Shown one piece after another: positions 49,567-57,775 of a stretch of 64,000 nt of DNA. A program made the translations under genes and the position numbers. The DNA is from E44-bin32 sp034430595. Lineage in GTDB: Bacteria; Chloroflexota; Anaerolineae; Anaerolineales; E44-bin32. The first letter of the stretch is position 1; the number at the start of each line of letters is the position of its first letter. The notes beneath the pieces were generated by a model. It had not been told where the DNA came from. It worked only from the letters and a program-made list of their open reading frames with translations, and searched no databases. Location: NCBI GenBank assembly GCA_034430595.1, contig DAOUEL010000031.1, positions 70,681 through 134,680 on the forward strand. The letters run 5' to 3'.

Positions 49567-50616
49567 TCACCCGACGATCGCCTGCGCAAGCTCGTGCGGC
49601 GTCAGGCCTGGGGACTGCACTTCGTGCCGAAGGTAGAAGGAGCCGATCGCCTGCGAAAGCGCTTCTGTCTCGCAGGGCAGCCCGTCGAGTTCGCGCTCCA
49701 GCATGGGCAGTGATTCGGCCGGAAAGATGAAGAAATCACCGGAGAGATGCACATCATGCAGGCGACCACCTTCGCGCAGCGCTGTCACCCGGACCAATCC
49801 CCCGGGCGCCTTGCGGCTGGAGTGGACCAGTTCAACCCCATCACGAATTTTCACTTGGCGAAGATCTCGTTGACGATGGTCGTTCTGGTAGAGCCATTCG
49901 GTGGTATTCATGACCTCGAAACGGCGATCGGCCTCCGCCTGCAGGCTGTCATCAGGCGCGTCGCAGCGCTTCATGGTCCCCAGCAGCGTCTCATACCTTC
50001 CGATCAACGCCTCCGCCAGCGCCTCTACCGGTGGCGCCTCCCCCAACTCGGCATCCATCGTGGTCAGGTTCTCCGAGAGCGATTTGAAGACCTTATCGCG
50101 GAATTTCTCATCCGGCACGCGCAGTACGCGGCTCATATGCTCGTAATCGAATGTGAGAATGAAATTTCCCACCAGCACATTCATGTTCTCAATCTCGGCT
50201 GCGCCGTTGCCTGAAATCTTGCGCCCGCCAGCCAGGATATCGTTCGCCGGCTTGAAGATGGCCGGCACGCCGAACTCGCGGTAGGTCTCGACCACCGGCA
50301 TGAGCAGCATCTCGAAGAAGGCGTCCTTCGCAGCTGGAATCCCGGGTCGGTCAGCATTCAGCACAAGCTGATAGAAGAGCTGGCCTGAATCGAGATAGAC
50401 CGCCCCACCCCCAACCTCGCGCCGGAAGACCGGCAGCCGTTCTTGGGCAGCATACTCGAGGTCGATCTCCTGCTTTACATCCTGGTGATAGCCAACGCAG
50501 ACGTAAGGTGTGGCCGGCCGAAGGATGAAGAGCGCCTCACGACCGAGGTACGCGGCGGCATGGTAGAGTGTCTGACTCCGATCCCAATCGACCCGATCAA
50601 GAAAATAGCTATCCAC
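49567..50616 (-). CDS. Lipoate-protein ligase family protein
   Basis: 349 aa, BPL/LPL catalytic domain. 'VCVGYHQDVKQEID', 'FRREVGGGAVYLDSGQL' (in parts; the RRxxGGGxV lipoyl-adenylate loop near residue 66) and 'GGRKISGNGAA' near 130 are LplA hallmarks. The last 120 residues are an additional C-terminal domain. It attaches lipoate to a Lys of a carrier domain. It is the last gene of the hydrogenase operon, whose fourth gene encodes a GcvH-like carrier with a candidate lipoyl-Lys, so that carrier is the natural substrate. In Hdr-like sulfur oxidation clusters a dedicated ligase plays the same part. Confidence 0.9.
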   Translation of the reverse strand: MDSYFLDRVDWDRSQTLYHAAAYLGREALFILRPATPYVCVGYHQDVKQEIDLEYAAQERLPVFRREVGGGAVYLDSGQLFYQLVLNADRPGIPAAKDAFFEMLLMPVVETYREFGVPAIFKPANDILAGGRKISGNGAAEIENMNVLVGNFILTFDYEHMSRVLRVPDEKFRDKVFKSLSENLTTMDAELGEAPPVEALAEALIGRYETLLGTMKRCDAPDDSLQAEADRRFEVMNTTEWLYQNDHRQRDLRQVKIRDGVELVHSSRKAPGGLVRVTALREGGRLHDVHLSGDFFIFPAESLPMLERELDGLPCETEALSQAIGSFYLRHEVQSPGLTPHELAQAIVG

Positions 50617-50625
50617 GCTAACCTC

Positions 50626-51162
50626 TCACCGCGCTCCCTCCCCGGAAATCCATCCCTGCAGCAGAGCCTCTACCCGCTGCAGCACCCCGGGCAGGCAAGC
50701 CTGTACCTGCGGGCTGAGTTCGGTTCCCAGAGCCAGGCTGGCCGGCTGTACCCCGATCAGGTGCAGCCGCGCCGGCAGCGCCCCGCGGATCTCGGCCAGC
50801 CCGAGTACCTCCTGAAAGGTCGTCTGGTGCTGCGAGAGCTTCACGCCGCTGTAGCGCGGGATCTCATCTCCCGCCAGTTCGATCACCGACCCCGGTTCGA
50901 GTCCGGCGTCGACGCAGTCGAGCAGCAGCAGTGCGCTGGAATCCTCGACCAACGGGAGCAGGTTCAGGCCGAGCGTCCCACCGTCGAGAAAGGTCACCTG
51001 TGGAAAATCAGCGGCGCGATCTGCCTGCAGCGCCCGCACGGCATGTACCCCCAGGCCCTCATCCGAATTTAGCAAGTTACCCAGGCCGAGCACAAGCACG
51101 CTGCGTGCCCCCTGCCCGGCCTGGGTCGATTTCGAAACGACGTTCAACCTACTCTCCGTCAT
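50626..51162 (-). CDS. Hydrogenase maturation protease (HyaD/HynD family)
   Basis: 178 aa. 'VLVLGLGNLLNSDEGLGVHAV' (in parts; residues 21-41) with the nickel-sensing Glu/Asp, 'FLDGGTLGLNLLPL' near 58, and 'SQHQTTFQEVL' with its His near 110. It cuts the C-terminal tail of the hydrogenase large subunit after nickel insertion. Starts 4 bases after hynL's stop. The start at 51162 (MTESRLN) avoids a long overlap with hynL. Confidence 0.93.
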   Translation of the reverse strand: MTESRLNVVSKSTQAGQGARSVLVLGLGNLLNSDEGLGVHAVRALQADRAADFPQVTFLDGGTLGLNLLPLVEDSSALLLLDCVDAGLEPGSVIELAGDEIPRYSGVKLSQHQTTFQEVLGLAEIRGALPARLHLIGVQPASLALGTELSPQVQACLPGVLQRVEALLQGWISGEGAR

Positions 51163-51166
51163 TTTT

Positions 51167-52900
51167 TCAGCAAGTATTTCCACCGAGGCGTACCTCGGTG
51201 AGCGGTTTGCCTTCTGCATCGATCATATGGATGGCGCATGCCATGCATGGATCAAAGCTGTGGATCGTGCGTAAGATCTCAAGCGGCTGGTCGGGCACCG
51301 CCAGCGGCGTGCCCACCAGCGAGGCTTCGTAGGCGCCGGCCTGCCCCTGCGCATCGCGCGGCGAGGCGTTCCAGGTCGTCGGGACAACCAGCTGGTAGTT
51401 GCTGATCTTGCGGCCGTCGATCACCACCCAATGCCCCAGCGCGCCGCGCGGCGCTTCGGTGAAACCGAAGCCCTCCGCGTGCCCCGGCCAGGAGAGCGGA
51501 TCCCAGCGCTCGCCGTTGAAGGTCGCCGTATCGCCGGAGGCGATGTTCGCCAGCAGGTCCTGGTAGTAGCCCTGCAGCGCATCGACGAAGACCTTGGTCT
51601 CGATCGCGCGGGCGGCCGTGCGGCCGAGCGTCGAGAATACCGCCTCGACCGGCGCATTTAGCGTGTTCAGGACCGCTTCAGTCAGCTGGCGGGTCTGCTC
51701 GTGGCCGCTCGCGTACATCATCAGTACGCGCGCCAGCGGGCCGACCTCCATCGGCGTGCCGTTCCAGCGCGGCGCCTTCAGCCATGAATACTTCTGGTCG
51801 ACGTTCAGCTGTTCATAGGGCGGCTGCGGCCCGGTGTAGTTCAGATTGGTCTCACCCTGGAAGGGGTGCAGGCCGGTCGCATCGCCCACCGAGTAGTCGT
51901 ACCACGCGTGGGAGACGAACTCCTGGACCTGGGCGAAGTCCTTCGGATCAGGCTCGACGATATTCGTCAGGTCACGGCCGAGGATCACGCCGCGCGGCAC
52001 GAGATACTTGCTTGCATCGTTGATATCCTCACCGGGGAATTCGCCCCAGGTGAGGAAGTTGCCCAGGCCCTCGCCCAGCCCGGCGTAGTCCAGGTAGTAA
52101 GGCGCGATCGCCAGCAGGTCGGGCAGGTAGACCTGGTCGACGAACTCGACCATCTTCTGGATCGCATCCCCCACGACCGATAGCCGCTCGGCGTTCAAAG
52201 CGACGTCACTGTTAAGATCGATCGGGCAGGGCACGCCGCCCACCAGGAAATTCGGATGCGGGTTCTTGCCGCCGAAAATGGTGTGGACCGCAACCACGTC
52301 CTTCTGCCAGTCGAGCGCCTCCAGGTAGTGCGCCGTCGCCAGCAGGTTGATCGCCGGCGGAAGTTTATAGGCCGGATGGCCCCAGTAGGCGTTGGCGAAG
52401 ATCGACAGCTGGCCGCTGTCAACGATGCTCTGCAGCCGGGCCTGGATGTCCTTGAAGTAGCCGGGCGAGCTCTTAGGCCAGGATGAAATCGATTGCGCGA
52501 TCTGGGAGGTCTCGGCCGGATCTGCCTGCAGCGCGTTGACCACATCAACCCAGTCCAGCGCGTGCAGATGGTAGAAGTGCATCACATGATCATGCACGTA
52601 CTGCTGTCCAATCATGATGTTGCGGATCAGGTTGGCGTTCTTCGGGATCTGGATGTCGAGCGCATCCTCCACCGCCCGGATCGAGGCAAAGGAGTGCACC
52701 GTGGTGCACACGCCGCAGGCGCGCTGGGTGAAAGCCCAGGCCTCGCGCGGGTCGCGGTCCTTGAGAATGATCTCCAGCCCGCGCACCATCGTACCGGAGG
52801 AATATGCCTTCTGCACCACACCCGATCCATCCACCTCCGCTTCGATGCGCAGGTGACCTTCGATTCGTGTGATGGGGTCGATTACCAATCGTTGGCTCAT
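51167..52900 (-). CDS. hynL: [NiFe] hydrogenase large subunit, Isp-type (group 1e) HynL
   Basis: 577 aa. Nickel ligands: L1 'RACGVC' (C62, C65) and L2 'DPCMACAIH' (C552, C555, with H558). Cleavage after H558 would remove a 19-residue tail that itself ends in Cys. 'RIEGHLRIE' and 'GGKNPHPNFLVGGVPC' are further group 1 marks. It forms the active heterodimer with HynS. The gene order hynS-isp1-isp2-(109 aa)-hynL, rather than adjacent small and large subunit genes, identifies the Isp type. It catalyses H2 uptake or evolution on the outer face of the membrane. Confidence 0.95.
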   Translation of the reverse strand: MSQRLVIDPITRIEGHLRIEAEVDGSGVVQKAYSSGTMVRGLEIILKDRDPREAWAFTQRACGVCTTVHSFASIRAVEDALDIQIPKNANLIRNIMIGQQYVHDHVMHFYHLHALDWVDVVNALQADPAETSQIAQSISSWPKSSPGYFKDIQARLQSIVDSGQLSIFANAYWGHPAYKLPPAINLLATAHYLEALDWQKDVVAVHTIFGGKNPHPNFLVGGVPCPIDLNSDVALNAERLSVVGDAIQKMVEFVDQVYLPDLLAIAPYYLDYAGLGEGLGNFLTWGEFPGEDINDASKYLVPRGVILGRDLTNIVEPDPKDFAQVQEFVSHAWYDYSVGDATGLHPFQGETNLNYTGPQPPYEQLNVDQKYSWLKAPRWNGTPMEVGPLARVLMMYASGHEQTRQLTEAVLNTLNAPVEAVFSTLGRTAARAIETKVFVDALQGYYQDLLANIASGDTATFNGERWDPLSWPGHAEGFGFTEAPRGALGHWVVIDGRKISNYQLVVPTTWNASPRDAQGQAGAYEASLVGTPLAVPDQPLEILRTIHSFDPCMACAIHMIDAEGKPLTEVRLGGNTC

Positions 52901-52911
52901 GCTCCATGCTC

Positions 52912-53241
52912 CTATCGCGGCTGCTCGCGCAACCAGGCTAGTGCTTCACCTTCGGTCTGGAAATAGCGGACTTCATGCAGGTAGTAGCTCTCCGGAAGAA
53001 CCAGCAGTTCGGGATCGAGTTCTGCCCCGAAGACGGCACTAGTCGGCAGCATTGGGCGCAGGTGCTTCAAATGCTTGGCGCACTCTTCGGCGGTTGTATC
53101 GGTCAGATCAATCAGCAACTTGCCACGGTAGTCCTCAAAGAACTGGGCCAGCGCCTGCACATCTTCCGGTGTGAAGCTGCTGGTATGTTTACAGCGCATC
53201 ACCCCTCGTTCGACGGGGCTTAAGAAAAACGAGGCCATCAT
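52912..53241 (-). CDS. Unknown STAS/SpoIIAA-like small protein inside the hydrogenase operon
   Basis: 109 aa, cytoplasmic. Alternating strand-helix pattern: 'GKLLIDLTDTTAEECAKHL', 'TSAVFGAELDPELLVLPESYY', 'VRYFQTEGEALAWL' (read in parts). The ending is like SpoIIAA/STAS-type domains in which a final strand 'VRYF-xxEExALxWL' closes the sheet. No catalytic motif. ATG at 53241 is decided by AAGGAGG immediately upstream, overlapping the isp2 stop region. Position between isp2 and hynL is unusual for hyn operons, so it may be a docking or regulatory subunit. Confidence 0.6.
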   Translation of the reverse strand: MMASFFLSPVERGVMRCKHTSSFTPEDVQALAQFFEDYRGKLLIDLTDTTAEECAKHLKHLRPMLPTSAVFGAELDPELLVLPESYYLHEVRYFQTEGEALAWLREQPR

Positions 53242-54543
53242 TCATCCCTCCTTCGCAGGCTGGACCCCACCTGCATCTCCATCACCTGCGAGTGATTCAG
53301 CGACCATCTGCGAAAGTCCATAGATCTTCCAATCCAGGCCGAAGTGCTGCACGCAGTCGGCGAATTGCAGGCGGCAGTTGGAACAAACCATCGCCACGCG
53401 CTGGGCGCCGATCTGGTTCATCTGGTCGATCTTCAGTTCGAAGGCATCGAAGCGCTTCTGATCAGCTTCCTTGATCGAGATCACGCCGCCGCCGCCACCG
53501 CAGCAGATGCCCTCTTCTTTGTTGGGTGTCATCTCGACGAAGCTCTCCGGCGCCAGGATGTTCAATATCATGCGAGGTTCTTTGATGTGGCCTCCCTTGC
53601 GCTGGATCTTGCAGGCGTCGTGGAAGGTGATCGTGCCATCGTCCATTGCACCCGGTTTGAGCTGGATGCGGCCTTGTTCGACGAACTCGCCCAGAACGCC
53701 GGCGATGTGCGTCACCTCCAGCCCGGCTGGTACCTGCATCAGGTTGAACGACGTCCAGCGCAGTGCCTCGTAGGCATGGCCGCACTCGGTGACCATCACG
53801 CGCTTCACGCCCAACTCCTGGGCGGCGTCGAAGACACGTTTCAGGAACAGGACCGTGTGCTCGGTATTTCCCTCGAACAAACCGAAGTTGACCACCTCGC
53901 GCCCCTTGCTGCTGATGGTCCAGCTCTCGCCGGCAGCCTCCATGATTTTGGCGATGTAGGCGAAATTGCTGGGGAACTTCATCAGCTCAATCGAGGTGAA
54001 GACGGCCATCGTGTCGGCGCCTTGCACATCGATCGGCAGCTCGATGTCCCACTCATCCTGGATCCAGTCTATGCGGTCACGCCAGGCATCGAGGTCGACG
54101 CCGAGCGGGCTGCCGTCCTCGATCTGCTTCTGGGTGGCCTGCTCCAGGTCGTCCGGGACCTCGCCGGCCGCGGCGAGCGCGCCGCGCACGCCATGTATCA
54201 GCGATCCGAGGTCGATGCCCATCGGGCAGACCAGCGAGCAGCGGTTGCACAGCGTGCATGCTTCGTAATCGATCGTGCGCCAGGCCTCGAGGTCGGATTG
54301 GGAGATCGGTTTTTCGATCCCCAACGCAAGCTTCAGCCGGCCGCTCACCGTAAAGCGACCCTCGTAGGCCCGCCGCAGCAGTTCCATCTTCCACACCGGG
54401 CTGTAGGCTGGGTTGCCGCTGGTGAGGTAGAAGTGACAGGCTTCGGTGCACATACCGCAGCGCGTGCAGGCCTCGAGCTGCGAGGCAATCCAGCCGCCCG
54501 TCTCCTCGACAAACTGGTTCAGTGCTTCCTGTGTCGCGAGCAT
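53242..54543 (-). CDS. isp2: Isp2: HdrD/DsrK-like iron-sulfur subunit
   Basis: 433 aa. Two 4Fe-4S motifs: Cys 26/29/32/36 ('CTRCGMCTEAC') and Cys 96/99/102/106 ('CTLCNRCSLVCP'). The C-terminal half has one complete CCG domain ('DACKIQRKGG', 'GICCGGGGGV', 'VCSNCRLQ'), which in HdrB/HdrD/DsrK holds the non-cubane cluster that cleaves disulfides; the first CCG half keeps only isolated Cys ('VTECGHAY'). So it is closer to DsrK than to two-CCG HdrD. Cytoplasmic, bound to Isp1. Likely passes hydrogenase electrons to a disulfide- or sulfur-type acceptor. Confidence 0.9.
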   Translation of the reverse strand: MLATQEALNQFVEETGGWIASQLEACTRCGMCTEACHFYLTSGNPAYSPVWKMELLRRAYEGRFTVSGRLKLALGIEKPISQSDLEAWRTIDYEACTLCNRCSLVCPMGIDLGSLIHGVRGALAAAGEVPDDLEQATQKQIEDGSPLGVDLDAWRDRIDWIQDEWDIELPIDVQGADTMAVFTSIELMKFPSNFAYIAKIMEAAGESWTISSKGREVVNFGLFEGNTEHTVLFLKRVFDAAQELGVKRVMVTECGHAYEALRWTSFNLMQVPAGLEVTHIAGVLGEFVEQGRIQLKPGAMDDGTITFHDACKIQRKGGHIKEPRMILNILAPESFVEMTPNKEEGICCGGGGGVISIKEADQKRFDAFELKIDQMNQIGAQRVAMVCSNCRLQFADCVQHFGLDWKIYGLSQMVAESLAGDGDAGGVQPAKEG

Positions 54544-54553
54544 CGGCGGCCTC

Positions 54554-55231
54554 CTAAGGCGTCACGCCACGTTTACCGAATTCGGTACCGTGGATCGTGC
54601 GTGAGAAGAAATAGAACATGAAATGCGAGATGCGGCTGAGCGGGATGTAAATCAGCAGCAGGTCCACTGCCAGCATGTGCATGCTGAAGAGCGTCGTGTA
54701 ACCGAACCACAGGTGATGGGTCATGATGTAGCCGGTGACCATCGGTAGAAAGACCACGCCCCAGTTCAACCACTCGGCCGGGCCGCTGATCATGCGCAGC
54801 ACCGGGTTGACCAGGCGGTTGACGAGCAGGGCCAACATGGCGACGATCGCAACCGCTGCCAGCCAGTCCACAATCGGCAACGCCAGGGTTGGCCAGCCGA
54901 AGCCCAGCAGGCTCTTCCAGACCAGCATGTGCGCGGTGCCGAGGAAGATGACAACAAACAGCCCCAGATGGAACAGTCCCCCGGCGACGTAGATCAGCGG
55001 GTTGCGCCGGAAGGTACCCTTCACCCAGGGGATGAAAGGCCAGATCAGTATGCCTTTCAGATAGGACTTCACCACGCCAGCGGCCTTGCTGCCCATGGCG
55101 GGCACGCGGTCGCGTCCCCAGCCGAGCAGCAGCACCCGCATCAAGCGGTATGCCATGCCGCCGATAAAGACAATCAACGCTACTTTAAACAACGGCCCGC
55201 GTGCGAAACGCAGTACTTCATCCCAGGTCAT
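54554..55231 (-). CDS. isp1: Isp1: NarI/DsrM-like b-type cytochrome membrane subunit
   Basis: 225 aa, five membrane helices. Candidate heme ligands lie in helices: H88 and H101 ('GLFHLGLF', 'TAHMLVW') and H172/H173 and H185 ('MTHHLWFG', 'SMHMLAV'), giving two b hemes as in NarI and DsrM. It would carry electrons between the outside hydrogenase, quinone and Isp2 inside. Start at 55231 overlaps the last codons of hynS, with GGGAGG inside hynS as its ribosome site; 10 bases to isp2. Confidence 0.9.
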   Translation of the reverse strand: MTWDEVLRFARGPLFKVALIVFIGGMAYRLMRVLLLGWGRDRVPAMGSKAAGVVKSYLKGILIWPFIPWVKGTFRRNPLIYVAGGLFHLGLFVVIFLGTAHMLVWKSLLGFGWPTLALPIVDWLAAVAIVAMLALLVNRLVNPVLRMISGPAEWLNWGVVFLPMVTGYIMTHHLWFGYTTLFSMHMLAVDLLLIYIPLSRISHFMFYFFSRTIHGTEFGKRGVTP

Positions 55232-55232
55232 G

Positions 55233-56357
55233 TCAGCCTCCCGACTCTTCACTCTCGGACCGGGCTCGCTTCTTCTGTACCCGGTTGGCGGCCGCTGCTG
55301 CAGCACCCAGCGCCAGGCCTGCCCCGGCAGCAGCGCCGATTACCAGCGCATCCGGTCGGTCGAGCGGCGCCGATTGGCCCTGATAAAAGCCCCCGCCATC
55401 CCAGAAGTTCGGCTGCGAGCAGCCCAGGCACGGATGGCCGGATTGGATCGGGAAGCTAAGCCCGTTCATCCAGCGCATGGAGGCGCAGGCGTTATAGGTC
55501 GTCGGGCCTTTGCAGCCCAGCTTGTAGAGGCAGTAGCCCTTACGGTAGCCCTCGTCGTCGAAGACGTTGGCGAACTTGCCGGCATCGTAGAATGGTCGCC
55601 GCAGGCAGCGGTCGTGGATCGCCACGCCGTAGAACGCCTTCGGCCGCTTCAGTTCATCCAGCTCGGGCAGGGCGCCGAAGACCAGGTAGTGCACGACGGT
55701 GTTGGTGTACACCTCGGGGATGCCTGGGCAGCCGGGCAGGTTGATGACCGGTTTATCGGTGATGATTTGATCGACACCCACACCTTCGGTCGGGGCTGGA
55801 GCGGCAGCTGGAATGCCGCCGAAAGCGGCGCAGTTGCCAACGGCGACGATCGCCGCCGCCCCGGCCGCAGCCTCGCGCAGCAGGGCATCGTTAGCCTTGC
55901 CGCCGATCGTGCAGTAAACGCCGCCGTCCTTGGTCGTTACGCTGCCTTCCACTACCAGCAGGTACTGGCCGGCGTATTTCTCCATTGCCGCCTGCTTTGC
56001 CCCTTCGGCCTGGAAGCCGGCCGCGGCCATCAATGTCTCCTGGTATTCGATATCCAGCGTGTTCAATACCAGGTTAGACAGTGTCGGCGACAGCGATCGC
56101 GAGATCGATTCGGTGCACCCTGCACAATCCTGGAACTCGAGCCATATGACGGGCACACGCGGTTTGCTCTCGAGCGCCTTCCGCACCTGCCGCACCAAGC
56201 TCGGTTTGGGTTTGAATTCGCCCAACCCGAGCTGGCGCGTGCCGTCGCTCTTGGGCAAACTGAGAAAAGCCGCCAGCAGGCTGCTTAGCTGGAAGAAACC
56301 ACGCCGGCTGACCCCCTGGCGTTTCAAGCCTTCGTACACCGTTTCACGCTCACCCAT
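55233..56357 (-). CDS. hynS: [NiFe] hydrogenase small subunit, Isp-type HynS
   Basis: 374 aa. Tat signal 'VSRRGFFQ' (twin Arg R18-R19) then hydrophobic core, so the dimer is exported folded. Proximal cluster Cys begin at C78-x2-C81 ('CAGCTES'); medial and distal cluster ligands lie in 'HDRCLRRPFYD', 'GYCLYKLGCKGP', 'NACASMRWMNGLSFPIQSGHPCLGC' (in parts). A C-terminal membrane anchor follows (about 338-357, Ala/Gly-rich) and a charged tail. Contains three Fe-S clusters that wire the Ni-Fe site to Isp1. Confidence 0.95.
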   Translation of the reverse strand: MGERETVYEGLKRQGVSRRGFFQLSSLLAAFLSLPKSDGTRQLGLGEFKPKPSLVRQVRKALESKPRVPVIWLEFQDCAGCTESISRSLSPTLSNLVLNTLDIEYQETLMAAAGFQAEGAKQAAMEKYAGQYLLVVEGSVTTKDGGVYCTIGGKANDALLREAAAGAAAIVAVGNCAAFGGIPAAAPAPTEGVGVDQIITDKPVINLPGCPGIPEVYTNTVVHYLVFGALPELDELKRPKAFYGVAIHDRCLRRPFYDAGKFANVFDDEGYRKGYCLYKLGCKGPTTYNACASMRWMNGLSFPIQSGHPCLGCSQPNFWDGGGFYQGQSAPLDRPDALVIGAAAGAGLALGAAAAAANRVQKKRARSESEESGG

Positions 56358-56397
56358 GGTTCACTCCTTGTCTGCGCCGCCAGGCGCGGCGAGGTAC

Positions 56398-56847
56398 TCA
56401 GCCGTCGCAGTGGACGTCGTCAGCTTCCAGTTTGGCTTTATAGGCGGCGATGCCCGTGTCGCCGTGGGCTAGGCTGCCCTTATCAGCATCCCAGTTCGTA
56501 GGCTGAATCTCTGCCACCCAGCCCTCACCGTACGGGTCTTCTACCGCCAGGTCAGGCTTTTCGGCCACGGCCTCGTTCACCTTCACCACCACGCCGGAGA
56601 CCGGCGCCGGCACCGGGCCGACGAATTTGCTGCTCTCCACAGTGGCCATGCTCTTGCCCTGGGCCAGTTCCTGGCCGACCGCCTTGCGCTTGGGCGTGAC
56701 GGCGATGAATTTGCCCCCCGCCAGCTTGACGGCCACGGCGGTCATGCCCACGCGCACATTGCCGCCCTCGATCTCCTTGGCCCAGACGTGCTTTTCAATC
56801 ATGTAGTACAGGTCATCGGGCAGGCTGCACCCGTTGATGACAGTCAT
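56398..56847 (-). CDS. GcvH-like lipoyl carrier protein (LbpA-like)
   Basis: 149 aa, lipoyl/biotinyl hammerhead fold. The lipoyl-Lys motif is 'VESSKFVGPVPAPVSG' with K74 as the attachment site. Unlike GcvH of glycine cleavage there is no gcvT or gcvP nearby; instead it sits between dsrE-like and hynS genes, and the operon ends in a lipoate ligase. Lipoate-binding proteins of this sort are the sulfur-carrying scaffold of the sulfur-oxidising Hdr-like complex. Cys at residues 7 and 147, close to both ends, are unusual and may also take part in sulfur chemistry. Confidence 0.85.
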   Translation of the reverse strand: MTVINGCSLPDDLYYMIEKHVWAKEIEGGNVRVGMTAVAVKLAGGKFIAVTPKRKAVGQELAQGKSMATVESSKFVGPVPAPVSGVVVKVNEAVAEKPDLAVEDPYGEGWVAEIQPTNWDADKGSLAHGDTGIAAYKAKLEADDVHCDG

Positions 56848-56859
56848 ATCGATTCCTCC

Positions 56860-57225
56860 CTAGAAGCTCACCACGGTCTTGGCCTCGTCGGCCATCTCCC
56901 ACATCGAAGCGCCGCCCACCATCTCGACCCCATCGATCAGATCGTCCTTGGTCAGGTCGTGCAGTTCCATGGAAGCGGTGCAGGCGGTAAAGCGCACCCC
57001 GGCATCGATCGCATCCTGCAGGTAGCCGCCGGCGGCCCGTCCGCCCTCTTTGGGAAAAACCTTATCCGCTGCGCCCTTGACCAGCAGCTGGGCGCCGTCG
57101 ATGGTGAAAAACATCGTCACTTCGTAATCCATGGCCGCCGCCAGGGTGGCCATGAAGAAGGGCGTTGCGCAGCGGCGCGGGGTATCCGTACCGCTGGTCA
57201 TGATGATTAGAATCTTATCGTCCAT
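56860..57225 (-). CDS. DsrE-family sulfur-carrier protein
   Basis: 121 aa Rossmann-like DsrE fold: 'ILIIMTSGTDTPRRCATPFFM' (in parts), 'VTMFFTIDGAQLL', 'GVRFTACTASMELHDL'. Two Cys are placed for persulfide transfer, C19 and C82, the second matching the conserved Cys of DsrE. Located in the cytoplasm. Twelve bases before lbpA and 19 after the dsrE2-like gene, so all are one operon. Probable role: take sulfur from TusA or pass it to the lipoyl carrier. Confidence 0.86.
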   Translation of the reverse strand: MDDKILIIMTSGTDTPRRCATPFFMATLAAAMDYEVTMFFTIDGAQLLVKGAADKVFPKEGGRAAGGYLQDAIDAGVRFTACTASMELHDLTKDDLIDGVEMVGGASMWEMADEAKTVVSF

Positions 57226-57244
57226 TCTGCAGTAGCTCCTCTAT

Positions 57245-57721
57245 TTAGAACGCCAACGTGATCGCATTATGCGAGGCATATTCGACAAAGGTTGCCGCGC
57301 CACCGATCTCACACTCGTCGATCAGGTCCTCTTTCTTGACGCCCATCACGCCCATCGTCATCTGGCAGGCAATCAGGCGTATCTTCATCTCGATTGCCGC
57401 GTCGAGCAGTTCGCTCAGCTTGCTCACATTGTCTTTCTTCATCATGTTCTTCATCATCATCGTCGCCACGGCGGTCATGCCGGGCAGCATGCCGATGATG
57501 TTCGGCACCGGCATGGGCATGGCCGGGTTAGCGATCGGCGCCACCTGCAGGTGATCAATCTTGCCCTTCTTGAGCAGCTCGAGCCCGAAGAAGGTGAAGA
57601 AGATCCCCACCTCCATCTCGAGTGCCGCGGCGGTCGTAGCCAGGATCAGCGGTGCGTAGGCCGCGTCCATCGTGCCGTGGGCGGCGATGATCGCCATGCG
57701 GGAAGCAGTATTTTCAGTCAT
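57245..57721 (-). CDS. DsrE2-like (DsrE/DsrF/DrsH superfamily) protein
   Basis: 158 aa. 'MEVGIFFTFFGLELLKKGK' and 'IRLIACQMTMGVMGVKKEDL' are the DsrE2 signature; C119 in 'ACQMTMG' is the conserved sulfur-binding Cys and C137 follows. The middle ('MLPGMTAVATMMMKNMMKK') is a Met-rich hydrophobic helix that DsrE2 proteins use to sit on the membrane. AAAGGAG before the ATG at 57721 decides the start. Typically encoded next to tusA, as here (54 bases). Confidence 0.87.
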   Translation of the reverse strand: MTENTASRMAIIAAHGTMDAAYAPLILATTAAALEMEVGIFFTFFGLELLKKGKIDHLQVAPIANPAMPMPVPNIIGMLPGMTAVATMMMKNMMKKDNVSKLSELLDAAIEMKIRLIACQMTMGVMGVKKEDLIDECEIGGAATFVEYASHNAITLAF

Positions 57722-57775
57722 TGGTTTCTCCTTTAAGTAAGCCTCTGTGATGCCGTTAGGCATTGTACGGGCTAT

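Noticed and set aside
53242..55231. DsrMK of dissimilatory sulfite reduction
   Set aside because: No dsrAB, dsrC or dsrJOP nearby; the genes are flanked by hynS and hynL in the Isp order.
56398..56847. Glycine cleavage H protein in its usual role
   Set aside because: No gcvT, gcvP or lpd in the window and a firmly sulfur/hydrogenase operon context.
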